Below, piece by piece: positions 1-9,246 of a DNA stretch of 64,000 nucleotides. The notes beneath the pieces were generated by a model, which was not told the origin of the DNA, searched no databases, and saw only the letters and a list, made by a program, of their open reading frames with translations. This DNA comes from CAIWHR01 sp963713275 (lineage in GTDB: Bacteria > Pseudomonadota > Gammaproteobacteria > Burkholderiales > Casimicrobiaceae). Location: NCBI GenBank assembly GCA_963713275.1, contig CAVQLG010000020.1, positions 1-64,000 of the forward strand. The letters are read 5' to 3'. Position 1 is the first letter of the stretch, and every line of letters starts with the position of its first letter. Position numbers and translations under genes: made by a program.

Positions 1-41
1 GTGGCTCTTTTTGAACGGTCCAAGAAGGGGGCCCGACGGAG

Positions 42-1586
42 TCATTTCACGCGCCGCAGCACAGGGCGCCCGCGGGTTTGCACCGGCACGACATCGCCAT
101 CGGCATAGAGCGCGACGTGATTGCGCTGGTACTCCTGCGCCACGTGATAGTTCCAGTACTCGGCAAAGTCCCCGCTGCAGCGTAGCGCGCGCAGACGCAG
201 CACCGCCTCCGCGCCGTGCAGACTCCAGCGGGCGGCACCGTCCATGCGCTCGCACACCAGATGCCGGCAGGCACCCTCGATCACCCCGGTGCCAATCGGC
301 AGTCCCGCCGCCAGGTACGCGTCATAGCGCATGTACCGCTGGTGGTTGAGCAGGTAACGGGCCGCCTTGTCCACCGGCTCGCGCTGCGCTGCCGACAGTC
401 CGCGCAGGGTAGCGCTGCGGCGCATGCCCGCCGCCACCGTGGCGGCCTTGCCGCGCAAGACGTGGTCCAGCCGCTCGCCCACCCACTGCTCGCGCTCCCG
501 GCTCGTCTCGGCGTGAAACGCCAGCGCCGCCGACCACAGGTATTCGCAGACGTGGATGATGTCCAGCACGATGGTCAGCTTCACCTCGTGCTTGCGCGCC
601 AGGGCCGTGAGCAACTTGAGTTGGGTGTCGTTGCCGTCGACCAGACCCACCCAGGTCTTCTGCCGCTCGGGGTCGCGGCGCAGGCCCTCGCAGAAGGCTT
701 CCTCGAGCACGGCCTCCGGACTCTGCGCCAAGCTTGCCCACACCCGCTTGTGCTCCACCGGCGGGCGCGGCGGCGCCGGTTCGTGCCACGGCGCCAGGCT
801 GCGGACCACCTGCTCGGGGGTGCGCACATACGGCGCCACCGTATAGACTGCCGCCACCGTGGCCATGCGCTTGCGGTTGCGCTTCTCGCCCTTGGACAGC
901 CGCTGGGCGAGCTTGTGCGGCGGCCCCTGCGCGGCCTTTTTGCGTGTCGGCGCGCGCAGGTCACGCGGCAGCATCACCACCCCCTTGCCGTCGGCGCTGA
1001 GCGCCAGGATCGAACCGCTGGGGGCTGCAGCCGCGGGACTGCGCTGCGCATAGAAGGCATCGAAGTCCACCGCCGCGCTGTGCACCAGTTCCTCGACCTG
1101 GCGCTTGCCCATGGTCTTGCCCGTCTGCTGCGCCAACGCCTCCACGGTCGCGGCGAAGGAAACCTGGGCGGCCTGCTCGGCGGCCAGCCGGCGCACCCCC
1201 AGCGAGTACTCCCCGGTCGGCAGGTTGAGCTGCGCATCCAGCGGGTGCAGACTCGCCACCCCGGCCGCCCCGTAGCCCAGCCGGACGACCCGGACCTCAC
1301 CGAACACCGTCGACAGCCCCCGCTCGTGCAGCCGCGGTTCAGTGCGCGGCACGGCGTCGGCCCCGCGCACCGGTCCGGCCGCCGGTCCCGGCCCGCGGCT
1401 GTCCACATGCGCCTGGAACAACACTCGCAGCAGCTCCCGACCCCGCGCGTTGAGCACTGCTTCCAGCTCGCTGTGGCTGAGCTCCCGGCTCTCCCCGCTG
1501 CGCAGGAACGTGAGCAGTTCGGCAAACTCGTCCTGGGCCATGGCAAACGCGTCCTCCTCCACCCGGTCCTGGGCCGCGGCCGTCAT
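42..1586 (-). CDS. ISKra4 family transposase
   Basis: A 514-residue DDE transposase, the usual size for ISKra4. The start chosen is the ATG at 1586, which overlaps the stop of the upstream DUF4338 gene as ATGA, so the two are probably translationally coupled. The open frame continues upstream without homology and was not used. Acidic residues expected for catalysis can be seen in the contexts LSADGKGVVML, WVGLVDGNDTQ and GTGVIEGACRHLVCERMD; the last is the typical C-terminal glutamate box. No frameshift or internal stop is visible, so the gene may be active. The assignment rests on recognising the family pattern; no alignment was run. Confidence 0.85.
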   Translation of the reverse strand: MTAAAQDRVEEDAFAMAQDEFAELLTFLRSGESRELSHSELEAVLNARGRELLRVLFQAHVDSRGPGPAAGPVRGADAVPRTEPRLHERGLSTVFGEVRVVRLGYGAAGVASLHPLDAQLNLPTGEYSLGVRRLAAEQAAQVSFAATVEALAQQTGKTMGKRQVEELVHSAAVDFDAFYAQRSPAAAAPSGSILALSADGKGVVMLPRDLRAPTRKKAAQGPPHKLAQRLSKGEKRNRKRMATVAAVYTVAPYVRTPEQVVRSLAPWHEPAPPRPPVEHKRVWASLAQSPEAVLEEAFCEGLRRDPERQKTWVGLVDGNDTQLKLLTALARKHEVKLTIVLDIIHVCEYLWSAALAFHAETSREREQWVGERLDHVLRGKAATVAAGMRRSATLRGLSAAQREPVDKAARYLLNHQRYMRYDAYLAAGLPIGTGVIEGACRHLVCERMDGAARWSLHGAEAVLRLRALRCSGDFAEYWNYHVAQEYQRNHVALYADGDVVPVQTRGRPVLRRVK

Positions 1587-2467
1587 GGCTGCACCCGCAG
1601 CCGCGGCGCGGCATCGGCCACCAGCGGGTAGACCCACACCGCCTTGGGCGCGGCCCCCGCGCGCTGGTGCGCCCGGTCCATGCGCCCGCGCCCGGCCGTC
1701 TCCCCCAGCCGGAGCCAATTCGCCGCGCGGTAACAGTGACCGCGGTAGCGACGCTCGTCGACCAGGGTCTCCACCAACAGCGGCTCCACCCCGTAGCAGG
1801 CCGGCCAGTCCTGGCGCAGCCGCCGCAGCGCGCGCGACAGCACGAGGCTGGCCAGGTTGGCAATGTGCACCCAGGGCAGAATCAGAAACCGGCTCTGGTT
1901 GACCACCCGCTGCAGATTGGCGCGCCGGGCCGGCTCGTCCCAGCCGATCCAGCGCTCGCGCACCGCCAGGCGCCAGGCCGGGCTGGAGAACTGCATCGCA
2001 CCCAACACCTGCGCTCCCGACGAGAACAGATAGCGCAGCTGCGCCCCGAACGGCACCGCATGCCCCAGGTAGTGATGCCGCCCCACCAGCTCGCGAAACA
2101 GCAGCCGTTGCGGCGCGGTCTGCACCCGTTCGAGCACCACCGGCGCGAAGGCGCCGACTTCGCCCTCCAGCACCGCGCCCGGTTCGCCGCGGGCGCTCAC
2201 CGGCACCCGCGTCCGACTGCCCACCGGCTTGGTCTGGCGCTTGGGCGGCAGTTGCAGCACCCCCTGGCCGTCGAGCCGTTCGAGCAACTCGCGACACTCG
2301 CGGGCCTTGAGCCCGCCGCCAGGACGCTGCCACTGCAGCAACTCGCACACCGTAGCGGCCAGCTCCATCCGACTCAAGCCGGCGCACCGCTGCACCAGCG
2401 CCGCGATGAGCTGCACTTCGGCGCCACTGAATTCCCTGCCACAGAACGACACCACCGGTATTGCCAT
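1583..2467 (-). CDS. DUF4338 (DruA-like) protein of an ISKra4 element
   Basis: A 294-residue protein of the DUF4338 family, which also contains DruA of the Druantia anti-phage systems. The conserved core is visible as HHYLGH, FGAQLRYLFSS, WIGWDEPARRANLQRVVNQSRFLILPW split over about residues 150-230, and RGHCYRAANWLRLGETAGRGR near the C-terminus. An N-terminal helical region around FSGAEVQLIAALVQ precedes it. The ATG at 2467 was chosen because it begins the conserved N-terminal domain. The stop overlaps the transposase start by four bases. In this setting I infer an accessory role in transposition rather than defence; the biochemical activity is unknown. Confidence 0.8.
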   Translation of the reverse strand: MAIPVVSFCGREFSGAEVQLIAALVQRCAGLSRMELAATVCELLQWQRPGGGLKARECRELLERLDGQGVLQLPPKRQTKPVGSRTRVPVSARGEPGAVLEGEVGAFAPVVLERVQTAPQRLLFRELVGRHHYLGHAVPFGAQLRYLFSSGAQVLGAMQFSSPAWRLAVRERWIGWDEPARRANLQRVVNQSRFLILPWVHIANLASLVLSRALRRLRQDWPACYGVEPLLVETLVDERRYRGHCYRAANWLRLGETAGRGRMDRAHQRAGAAPKAVWVYPLVADAAPRLRVQP

Positions 2468-2641
2468 GCGCGTGCCTCCGGCTCTGGTTGCCCAAGCCCA
2501 CGGTAGCGCACCACGCAGCAAATGTCCAGCCGCCAACAGCGGCCGCTGCCAACGGCCCGACCGGACAATCGATCTCCATCACCGGGCCCTATGCGCCCGC
2601 CCAGCGCATAGCCCAGCGACAAGCGTGCCCCAGCGACCTCG

Positions 2642-3262
2642 CAAAAACGGCTAACTGTATGTCAAATCGACAGAAACGGGCCGACGAAAAGGAGCCACAC
2701 CCATATGGGATGCGAGGAAAAACACACGCCGTTTGGTGTCGTCGATGAAGACCGTGGCCACCTCCATCTGTACTTCGGAAGCTCGGCCAAGACCAGCGAT
2801 TTCATCGTCGACAGTCTCTACGCATGGTGGGAGAGTCAATCGCCTGAGGTGTGCGCTCGGGTTACGCACCTGCAGATCAAGGCTGATAACGGACCGGAGA
2901 GCAATGGCCGGCGCACGCAATTTCTCAAGCGAATGGTTGCGTTCGCTGATCACATCGGCAAGTCCATTCACCTCCTTTACTATCCGCCGTACCACAGCAA
3001 ATACAATCCGGTGGAGCGCTGCTGGGGAATCCTGGAAAAGCACTGGAACGGCGCCAAGCTAACCGATACCCCAACGATGTTGGAGTGGGCCAAGAGCATG
3101 ACTTGGAAAGGAGTTCATCCCGTCGTCGAATTGAGCCGCACGGTCTATGAAAAAGGAATCACCGTGGCCAAGGATGCCATGCAAGCGGTCGAGTCCAGGC
3201 TGGAACGAAACCCGCTCTTACCCAAGTGGGACATCCTCATTCGACCGGCATGCTCGGTATGA
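2642..3262 (+). pseudogene. ISAzo13 family transposase, 3' fragment
   Basis: The C-terminal part of an ISAzo13-type transposase, clearest from the ATG at 2705. Recognisable blocks are TPFGVVDEDRG, KADNGPESNGRRTQFLKRM and YYPPYHSKYNPVERCWG, the last carrying the C-terminal catalytic glutamate. The frame is open back to about 2642 but runs straight into the end of the ISKra4-type element, so the N-terminal half is missing. It ends with TGA at 3260-3262, immediately beside the truncated DUF4338 gene. It is not expected to be functional. Confidence 0.75.
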
Positions 3263-3263
3263 A

Positions 3264-4013
3264 TGTTTTTGGAGATCACCTAAGCCCAACGGCGAACCGA
3301 AGGACATGAGCTGCCGGGTGGCGTTACTGCGCTTGCAGGCGGCGGGGCTGATCACCTTGCCGCCGTCGCGCATGCCCGGTCCCCGCCGGCGTCCGCACTT
3401 CCCGGCCACGGCGGCCACCGATCCCCAACCGCCGCTGCGCCAGCCCGTGCATGAACTGGGCGCGCTGCAGTTGCACCTCGTCACCGGGACCGCCACCTCC
3501 CGCCAGTGGAACGAGTACATCGACCGCTACCACTATCTCGGCTATCAGCCGCTGGCGGGCAGCCAGCTCCGCTACAACGTCTTCGCCGCCGACCAACTGG
3601 TCGCCCTGCTCAGCTTCGGCGCCAGCGCCTGGAAGCTCGCCCCGCGCGAAAACTTCATCGGCTGGCAGGAACCCGAGCGGCGCCAGAACCTGCACCTGGT
3701 GGTCAACAACGCCCGCTTTCTGATTCTGCCTTGGATCCAGTCCAAGGGCCTCGCGTCAAAGATCCTGGCCCTGGCGGCCCGCCAACTGCCGCACCACTGG
3801 CAGCAGCGCTACGGCTATCGCCCGGTACTGCTCGAGACCTTCGTGGAAACCCAACGCCATCGTGGCACCTGCTACCACGCCGCCAACTGGACGCGCGTTG
3901 GCCAGACCACCGGCCGCGGCAAACGGTGCCCGGTTCGGCACGCCATCGTGCCGGTGAAGGACATCTGGCTCTACCCGTTACGGCGCGACTTCCGCACCGT
4001 GCTGTGCCGGTAG
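3264..4013 (+). pseudogene. DUF4338 (DruA-like) gene, 5'-truncated
   Basis: A second DUF4338 member, only moderately similar to the first. The core is intact: YHYLGYQPLAGSQLRY, ENFIGWQEPERRQNLHLVV, NNARFLILPWIQSKGLASKI and RHRGTCYHAANWTRVGQTTGRG. Homology begins abruptly at about 3267 (FWRSPKPNGEPKDMSCR), directly after the ISAzo13 stop codon, so roughly 35 N-terminal residues are lost. The ATG at 3306 lies inside the domain and could still start a shortened protein. No partner transposase follows, and 4014-4238 shows nothing recognisable. I treat it as a decayed copy. Confidence 0.65.
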
Positions 4014-4238
4014 GCACACCTTTGCGCGCTCGTGGCTGCGCATTCGCGGCGCCGATGACCAATCGTTCCGAGGCTGCTTGAACGAGTTCCTGCCGGAACG
4101 TAACCGCCGATTCCGACGCAACGTGCCCTGACCACCGTCGCGCCCGGATGCAGCGCTCGGCTGCGATCGTAAGCACTGGCCTGCTCTCGGCACCCCGCGC
4201 AGTCGAGGATCGAGCCAGCCCACGGGTTCACCGAATAT

Positions 4239-5744
4239 TTACGGCGCAGTTGCCAGAATCGTCTCCAAGCCCTTGCGAACATTGGCGATCATGGCCTTGA
4301 TCTGGTCACCGGCGGCATGCAGCAGAGTGAGCGACAGCCGCGCCTGGCCGGCATGATGGGTCAGGCGCGCGACACCGGAGAGCAAGAGTGGCCGCGAGGT
4401 GATGGCCTCCAGGCGGGTCTGCGGATGCGCGAGGCGAACATACCAGCTCCACCAGTTGTAGATCAGGGCCACGGCCCACGCCGACAGGTTGCAGCGCTCC
4501 AAGTCGCGGGTGGTGTAGCCACCCCAGCCCCACTGGTTCTTCAACTCGTCGAACCCGTTCTCGCAATCGGCCCGGTCCCGGTACAACTGGCCGATGGCCG
4601 CCAGGTCATACGGCGCGTTGGTCACCAGCACGGCGTACTCCCACAACTGGAGCGGCTGCCGCGGATCGGCAAACTCCAGCCGCTGCTGGCCGCCGGCCGG
4701 CGTGGTCTGGGCCGCCAGTGCCCCCTTCACCGCACGCCGCACCACCACCACGCGCCGCGCCTGGTTCCAGCCGGAGAGCCGCAGCGTGGTCTCGACCGCG
4801 GCATAGCCTTGCCCCACATCCTGCCAGTCCTGCTGCGACCACAGCCGCTGAATCAGCGACTTCACCCCCGCAGTTTGCCGCAGCTTGAACAAATAGGGCT
4901 GCAACAACCGCTCCAACGCATGCATCACCGGGTCGTTGCCAAAGGCAATATCGCCGCGCACCACCCGCGGCCGGCGTCCCGCCAGCAGGCCCTCGAGGAT
5001 CGTCACCAACCGCGGCAGGCTGTGGCGGGCCGCATGCGCCTTGCCATTGCGCACTTCGGCATCCAGCACCAAGCGCACGTTGCCAATCCAGTAGGTGTGC
5101 ACCACGTGGCTCGGGCGCCCCGGTTTGCGCGGGTTGTAGCTCACCTCGGCCCCGTCTTGGTGCCCATACAGCGGCTTGACCGTGGTGTCGGCGTCGAGGA
5201 TCCACCCGGTGGTCAACGCTTCGTCCGTGCTGTGCGCCAGCGCCTGGTCCATCCACGCCGTACTGCGGGCCAACTGCGCTTGCCGCGCCGCACGCTCCGC
5301 GTCGCTCTCACCACGTTGCGGGCTCGGTGCCAGATGCGCCAGCGCCCGGCGCAGACTCTCGTCGCTGATGATGCGCTCCATGCCCAGGATCTGCGGCGCC
5401 ACCGCATCCCCACGCAGCCCGGTGACATGCGCATACCGCCGCTGACCATCGAGAATCGACAGTAGCCAGGTGCCCAGCACGTCCCCCACCGCTGGGGCGT
5501 TGGGGCTGCTGTAGTTCAGCGGGCAGCCGGCGACCCAGTGCGCGAACAGCCCGGAGACCTCCAGAAACTCGGCGAAGAACGGCAGTTGCCCCAGCGCCGT
5601 CGCACTACCGTTCTCGTCCCACCGCACCTGGAAGCGACCGCCCGGTGTGCTCACCCGCAGTTCCCCAGTCGGCTCGGCCGCTTCGACCAGCGCACCGCGC
5701 ACGGCGGCAACGAGCGTCTTCTCCGCAAATTCTCCCTCACCCAT
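4239..5744 (-). CDS. IS4-superfamily DDE transposase
   Basis: A 501-residue transposase counted from the ATG at 5744, which follows a GGGAGGG ribosome-binding site; the frame is open 23 codons further upstream. The catalytic pattern includes WILDADTTVKPLYGHQ (first Asp), VVRGDIAFGND (second Asp) and YRDRADCENGFDELKNQWG. The last fits the Y-x2-R-x3-E-x6-K signature of IS4-type enzymes. I could not fix the subfamily (IS4 versus IS1380-like) or its inverted repeats. Its upstream end abuts a broken ICE gene at about 5825, so this insertion probably truncated that gene. Confidence 0.8.
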   Translation of the reverse strand: MGEGEFAEKTLVAAVRGALVEAAEPTGELRVSTPGGRFQVRWDENGSATALGQLPFFAEFLEVSGLFAHWVAGCPLNYSSPNAPAVGDVLGTWLLSILDGQRRYAHVTGLRGDAVAPQILGMERIISDESLRRALAHLAPSPQRGESDAERAARQAQLARSTAWMDQALAHSTDEALTTGWILDADTTVKPLYGHQDGAEVSYNPRKPGRPSHVVHTYWIGNVRLVLDAEVRNGKAHAARHSLPRLVTILEGLLAGRRPRVVRGDIAFGNDPVMHALERLLQPYLFKLRQTAGVKSLIQRLWSQQDWQDVGQGYAAVETTLRLSGWNQARRVVVVRRAVKGALAAQTTPAGGQQRLEFADPRQPLQLWEYAVLVTNAPYDLAAIGQLYRDRADCENGFDELKNQWGWGGYTTRDLERCNLSAWAVALIYNWWSWYVRLAHPQTRLEAITSRPLLLSGVARLTHHAGQARLSLTLLHAAGDQIKAMIANVRKGLETILATAP

Positions 5745-5809
5745 CGGGTGACCCTCCCCATTCCCCGGAAACCCCGGCCAGTCATGAGTTTGCCGCAACT
5801 TCGCGGGCC

Positions 5810-5920
5810 TCAACCGAGGAAAATAGGATGAAACATGATCGGCTCGGCGAAGACCTCGAGCAGCAATTCGGGCGGCAGGGTTTCGTTAGGGGCTGGCTTG
5901 CATTCGATGGCACGAGACAT
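5810..5920 (-). pseudogene. ICE gene, N-terminal remnant
   Basis: A 36-codon open frame starting at the ATG at 5920 with GGAG seven bases upstream. The peptide begins MSRAIECKPAPNETLPPELL and continues LEVFAEPIMFH. To my memory this resembles the N-terminus of an ICE / pathogenicity-island protein (STY4528-like) that follows the DUF2857 gene in SPI-7/ICEclc-type elements. Homology stops at about 5826, where the IS4-superfamily element begins, and a stop follows at 5810. It lies in line with parB and the DUF2857 gene, in the order expected for an ICE. Confidence 0.5.
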
Positions 5921-5946
5921 GGGGGGCTCCGGTGGGGACGGCTCGA

Positions 5947-6330
5947 CTAAAGTGGGGGATCGAATTCGTGGATGACCCGGTGCAGCACGACCAGGGGATA
6001 GGTGGAGAACCGCTGGTGCAACTGCACGAGACGGCGGCGCACGTCGGCTTCGGCACGACCGAGGTCGGCCCAGCCGCGATGAATCGCATCGCGCGTTGGC
6101 TGGTCCGGCAAGGCCGGTCGTCCTTGACCGAGGCGCACGCCGAGGCGGCGCTGCTGGCGCGCGATGACCTCATGCGACACGTGGAACATGCGGTGCAGCA
6201 TCGCGCGCGATGCCCGATGGCGAACGAAGTAGGCGATCAGCGCGGCCTCTTCGTCGCTGTGCCGCAGCGCACGCAGGTTCTCCGCCAATTGGCGGGCATC
6301 GATGACGAGCGACAGGCCACTCCTGCGCAT
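5947..6330 (-). CDS. DUF2857 family ICE protein
   Basis: A 127-residue protein with the pattern LVIDARQLAENLRALRHSDEEAALIAYFVRHRASRAMLHRMF. I recognise it as the DUF2857 family, found beside parB in ICEs and genomic islands of the SPI-7/PAGI/ICEclc group. Function is unknown. A helix-turn-helix-like stretch (SRAMLHRMFHVSHEVIARQQ) would suit a DNA-binding regulator, but that is inference. It is shorter than the members I know (about 180 residues). It begins 12 bases after the small upstream gene and precedes the broken ICE gene at 5920. Confidence 0.6.
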   Translation of the reverse strand: MRRSGLSLVIDARQLAENLRALRHSDEEAALIAYFVRHRASRAMLHRMFHVSHEVIARQQRRLGVRLGQGRPALPDQPTRDAIHRGWADLGRAEADVRRRLVQLHQRFSTYPLVVLHRVIHEFDPPL

Positions 6331-6342
6331 GCCGCCCAGTCG

Positions 6343-6519
6343 TCACGTCTGCGCCGCCGAGAGCGCGCGCAGGTCGGCGATCGCCGCGGCGTGCGCCGGT
6401 GCTACGGCGGGCACACTGCCCGGGTCGTCGAGCTGCGCCATGACCCGCAGCAGCAGCGCACTCACCAGCAGGGGATCGCCAGCGATCGGGAACACCACCG
6501 CGTCCTCGGTCGGGGTCAT
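6343..6519 (-). CDS. small hypothetical ICE protein (58 aa)
   Basis: A 58-codon gene beginning MTPTEDAVVFPIAGDPLL and ending ADLRALSAAQT. Its ATG at 6519 overlaps the stop of the parB C-terminal segment as ATGA, and it ends 12 bases before the DUF2857 gene. Tight coupling suggests it is a real part of the parB cluster. No domain is recognised. Confidence 0.5.
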   Translation of the reverse strand: MTPTEDAVVFPIAGDPLLVSALLLRVMAQLDDPGSVPAVAPAHAAAIADLRALSAAQT

Positions 6520-7886
6520 GCGCTGCCCGCCGTATCGGGACCAGCGGCAGGCGTGCTGGTCGATCGGGCGGCCCGGGCGCGATGCGCCGCCTGCAGGCAT
6601 CGCCAGGCGCCCTCCGTCGTCGCGTCCGGAGTGCGGGTCAACCACGCCACGAGGGCATCGGCCGCGAGCGGGCCGCCCAGTGCGGCGTGGATGAGGAGGT
6701 GCAAGCGCTCGTCACCCCAATCGCCCTCGGTCCCCAGCGCGCGTCGCCAGGGCGAGTCCTCCGGCAGCAGTGCGGCAACATCGGGGTCGAATTGCCCGGA
6801 GAGGAATGCCAGCAACCACCAGCCCCGATGCCGCTGCGGACGGGTCGGCTCCAAGTCCAGTGGGGCGCTGGGGACTTCCACGTAGAAATGGAACGGCAAG
6901 CCGTCCCGCCACCGCACGCAATCCGCACATTGCGTCATCTGCGCGAAGGCGAGCAGTGCCCGCTTGTAGGCCTCGACCGGATCTGCCGTCAACGCCGTGG
7001 TCGCATCGCCGGGATCCTCAATCACCTGACCGTCTCCCGGGGAGACAGTGGGATCCGTCTCGACATGCCACGCGGCATCGTCGCGCGGCCCGCGCCTGTC
7101 TCCCGGGGAGACAGCATCGGTCGGCCGGGGGTGGGGCTTCACCGGCAAGCCCAGACTGTCTCCCGGGGAGACAGCGTCGGTCAAACCGTGCTCGAGCCCT
7201 GCGGGCACGCCTTGCCTGTCTCCCGGGGAGACAGCACCAGTCGGACCGTGGTCGGACCGCAGGGGCTCGTCGTGGCTGTCTCCCGGGGAGACAGCATCGG
7301 TCGGCCGGGGATGGGGCTTCACCGGCAGGCCCAGACTGTCTCCCCGGGAGACAGCGAGATGTCTCTCGACCTCGCCGGCGGCGCCGTCCCGCAGTCCGCG
7401 CCTGTCTCCCGGGGCGACAGCACCGGTGGGCCGGGGGCGAGGCTTCACCGGCAAGCCCAGACTGTCTCCCGGGGGGACAGTGAGACGTCTCTCGACCTCG
7501 CCGGCGGCGCCGTCCCGCAGTCCGCGCCCGTCTCCCGCGGCGGCAGCGTCGGTCAAGCCGTGCTCGAGCCCTGCGGGCACACCTCGCCTGTCCCCGGGGG
7601 TGACAGCGGCGGCGGGACCGGGGTCGGACCGCAGAGGTACGTCGTGACTGTCTCCCGGGGAGACAGCGTCGGTCGGCCGGGGGTGGGGCTTCACCGGCAA
7701 GCCCAGACTGTCTCCCGGGGAGACAGTGAGACGTCTCTCGACCTCGCCGGCGGCGCCGTCCCGCAGTCCGCGCCTGTCTCCCGGGGCGACAGCGTCGGTC
7801 AAGCTGTGGTCAAGCCCTAAGGGCACGGCTTGCCTGTCTCCCGGGGAGACAGCACCAGTCGGGCCGTGGTCGGACCGCAGGGGCAC
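6516..7886 (-). pseudogene. parB: parB C-terminal segment and repeat-encoded linker
   Basis: The open frame runs through most of the palindromic array and then into a non-repetitive domain of about 150 residues (from VEAYKRALLAFAQMTQCADCV through RGWWLLAFLSGQFDP to GDERLHLLIHAALGG). I interpret that domain as the C-terminal part of the ICE ParB protein. The repeat part encodes about 20-residue units with the core VSPGDS. In the array this frame is separated from the ParB domain by three single-base length changes. The piece is therefore either a detached pseudogene segment or the end of one 910-residue protein if those changes are errors. Translation from an internal start would give a protein of at most 456 residues. 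Confidence 0.5.
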
Positions 7887-8273
7887 GTCGTGACTGTCTC
7901 CCGGGGAGACAGCATCGGTCGGCCCGGGGGTGGGGCTTCACCGGCAAGCCCAGCCTGTCCCCGTGGGGGACAGCGGCGGTCGGGCCGTGGTCGGACCGCA
8001 GGGGCACGTCGTGACTGTCTCCCGGGGAGACAGCATCGGTCGGCCGGGGGTGGGGCTTCGGCGGCAAGCCCAGCCTGTCTCCCGTGGGGGACAGCGGCGG
8101 TCGGGCCGTGGTCGGATCGCAGAGGCACGTCGTGACTGTCTCCCGGGGAGACAGCATCGGTCGGCCGGGGGTGGGGCTTCACCGGCAAGCCCAGCCTGTC
8201 TCCCGGGGAGACAGCGGCGCTGGGCCGTGTTCGGATCGCAAAGGCATGTCGTGACTGTCTCCCCGGGAGACAG
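7030..8273. repeat. 21-copy palindromic repeat array inside parB
   Basis: The core is CTGTCTCCCGGGGAGACAG: 8-bp arms CTGTCTCC/GGAGACAG around a 3-bp centre. Copies start at 7030, 7096, 7156, 7216, 7276, 7336, 7402, 7462, 7528, 7588, 7648, 7708, 7774, 7834, 7894, 7955, 8015, 8075, 8136, 8196 and 8255. Spacing is 60 bp (14 intervals) or 66 bp on most steps, with 61, 61 and 59 bp near the parB side. The 41- or 47-bp spacers fall into a few recurring classes, so this is not a CRISPR array. The copies at 7528, 7588, 7955 and 8075 are degenerate. On the minus strand the core reads VSPGDS. Confidence 0.95.
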
Positions 8274-9246
8274 TGCCCGGATCGGGATCGACGCCCGCCG
8301 TGCGCCTCCGCAATTCAGTCAGGGCCAATTCCGGCGACCGATCGAGTAACGCCAGCATCGCCTCCAGCTCCGGCATGGCGATCTGCAGCGCCTGCGCCAG
8401 CGCACGGTCGCCCTCCTCCGCCAGCTCGGCCGCGGTGAAGGACTGGGTGGCCTGAAAGTCCTCCGCGAACCTCCGCATGACCGGGTCGAGCGTGTGCGCG
8501 TACAAGGCCGTCTCGCCCAGACCGAATTTCTGCGCCAGACGGCCGAGCCGTCGGAAGCGCGGCTGCAGGTGGTCGCGCACGTCGTTGCGGCTCAGGCTCG
8601 GGACGACCGGACCCAGGGGGGTGAGCCGCTCCACCGCAAACAGATACGTGCCGAGGACGTCCTTGCCGACCCGGAGCCCAAGGTCGGCGAGCGCACTTTC
8701 CCATTGCCGCAGACTGAGCGCCGTCGCGCCTTCCTGTTCCAACTCGGTCTTCAGCGCCACGACCCCACGGGCCTTGTCCCAAAAGGTCAAGTCGCTACGC
8801 TGCTCGTTCTCGATCAGGTGGCCGGCCAGAACATCGCTCTCCGAGCGCCAGGCCTTGATGACCACCGGCACCGCCTCGAAGCGCGGGTCTGTCGTCTCCT
8901 GCCAGAGCTGCAGCTGCGCCAGGAGCCGGGTATTGCCTCCCGCCGCCACCACGTAATGCGTTGCGCCAGGACGGCGCGTGACCCGGAGCGGCGCGTCCAT
9001 GCCGCGCTGCCGGATCGAGGCCTTGATCGTGTCGAACAGCGGGTTGGCGGCCTGCCGTGGATTCCTTTCGTAGGGCTGGATGTCGGTGATGCGCAGCGTG
9101 GTGACGCTGCCATCGCTCGGCGCCGCCGACGTTGCCGAACCCTCCTCCGGCGCGACCGTGCCGGTGTCGACGCCGGGACCGTCACTCGGCGCCGCGGCGG
9201 TCGAGCGGCCCCCGAACTTGATGCTGCCCAACGTGAACCGGATCAC
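8179..9246 (-). CDS. parB: ICE ParB family protein (N-terminal ParB domain)
   Basis: A 355-residue ParB/Srx-type protein of the class carried by PFGI-1/ICEclc-like elements. The ParB domain is seen as RITDIQPYERNPRQAANPLF, RQRGMDAPLRV and AAGGNTRLLAQLQLW, followed by GHLIENEQRSDLTFWDKARG and a helical DNA-binding region. The GTG at 9246 was chosen: it follows a good AGGGGGCG site and starts VIRFTLGSIKFGG, whereas the ATG at 9285 has no such site. The frame ends within the palindromic array two repeats in, after a 59-bp instead of 60-bp interval. ParA and the ICE DnaB gene, normally upstream, are absent; the integrase region follows instead. Confidence 0.75.
   Translation of the reverse strand: MIRFTLGSIKFGGRSTAAAPSDGPGVDTGTVAPEEGSATSAAPSDGSVTTLRITDIQPYERNPRQAANPLFDTIKASIRQRGMDAPLRVTRRPGATHYVVAAGGNTRLLAQLQLWQETTDPRFEAVPVVIKAWRSESDVLAGHLIENEQRSDLTFWDKARGVVALKTELEQEGATALSLRQWESALADLGLRVGKDVLGTYLFAVERLTPLGPVVPSLSRNDVRDHLQPRFRRLGRLAQKFGLGETALYAHTLDPVMRRFAEDFQATQSFTAAELAEEGDRALAQALQIAMPELEAMLALLDRSPELALTELRRRTAGVDPDPGTVSRGDSHDMPLRSEHGPAPLSPRETGWACR

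Larger units (their letters stand above)
3..2652 (-). mobile_element. ISKra4-type element with DUF4338 accessory gene
   Basis: Two overlapping minus-strand genes (DUF4338 protein, then ISKra4-type transposase) are bracketed by imperfect inverted ends. The left end reads GGCTCTTTTTGAACGGTC at 3-20. The right end, read inward on the minus strand, is AGCCGTTTTTGCGAGGTC at 2652-2635, matching at 12 of 18 positions. The right end abuts a truncated ISAzo13 transposase, so the element probably inserted into it. The left flank is outside the window, so a target duplication cannot be judged. Confidence 0.6.

Noticed and set aside
1587..2582. N-terminal extension of the ISKra4 transposase to 846 residues
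   Set aside because: The extra 332 codons overlap the real DUF4338 gene in another frame, are Ala/Arg/Gly-rich and lack homology; the ATG at 1586 gives the normal family length.
7030..8273. CRISPR array
   Set aside because: The repeats are only 19 bp and palindromic, spacers recur in a few classes instead of being unique, the period keeps codon phase, and no cas genes are present.
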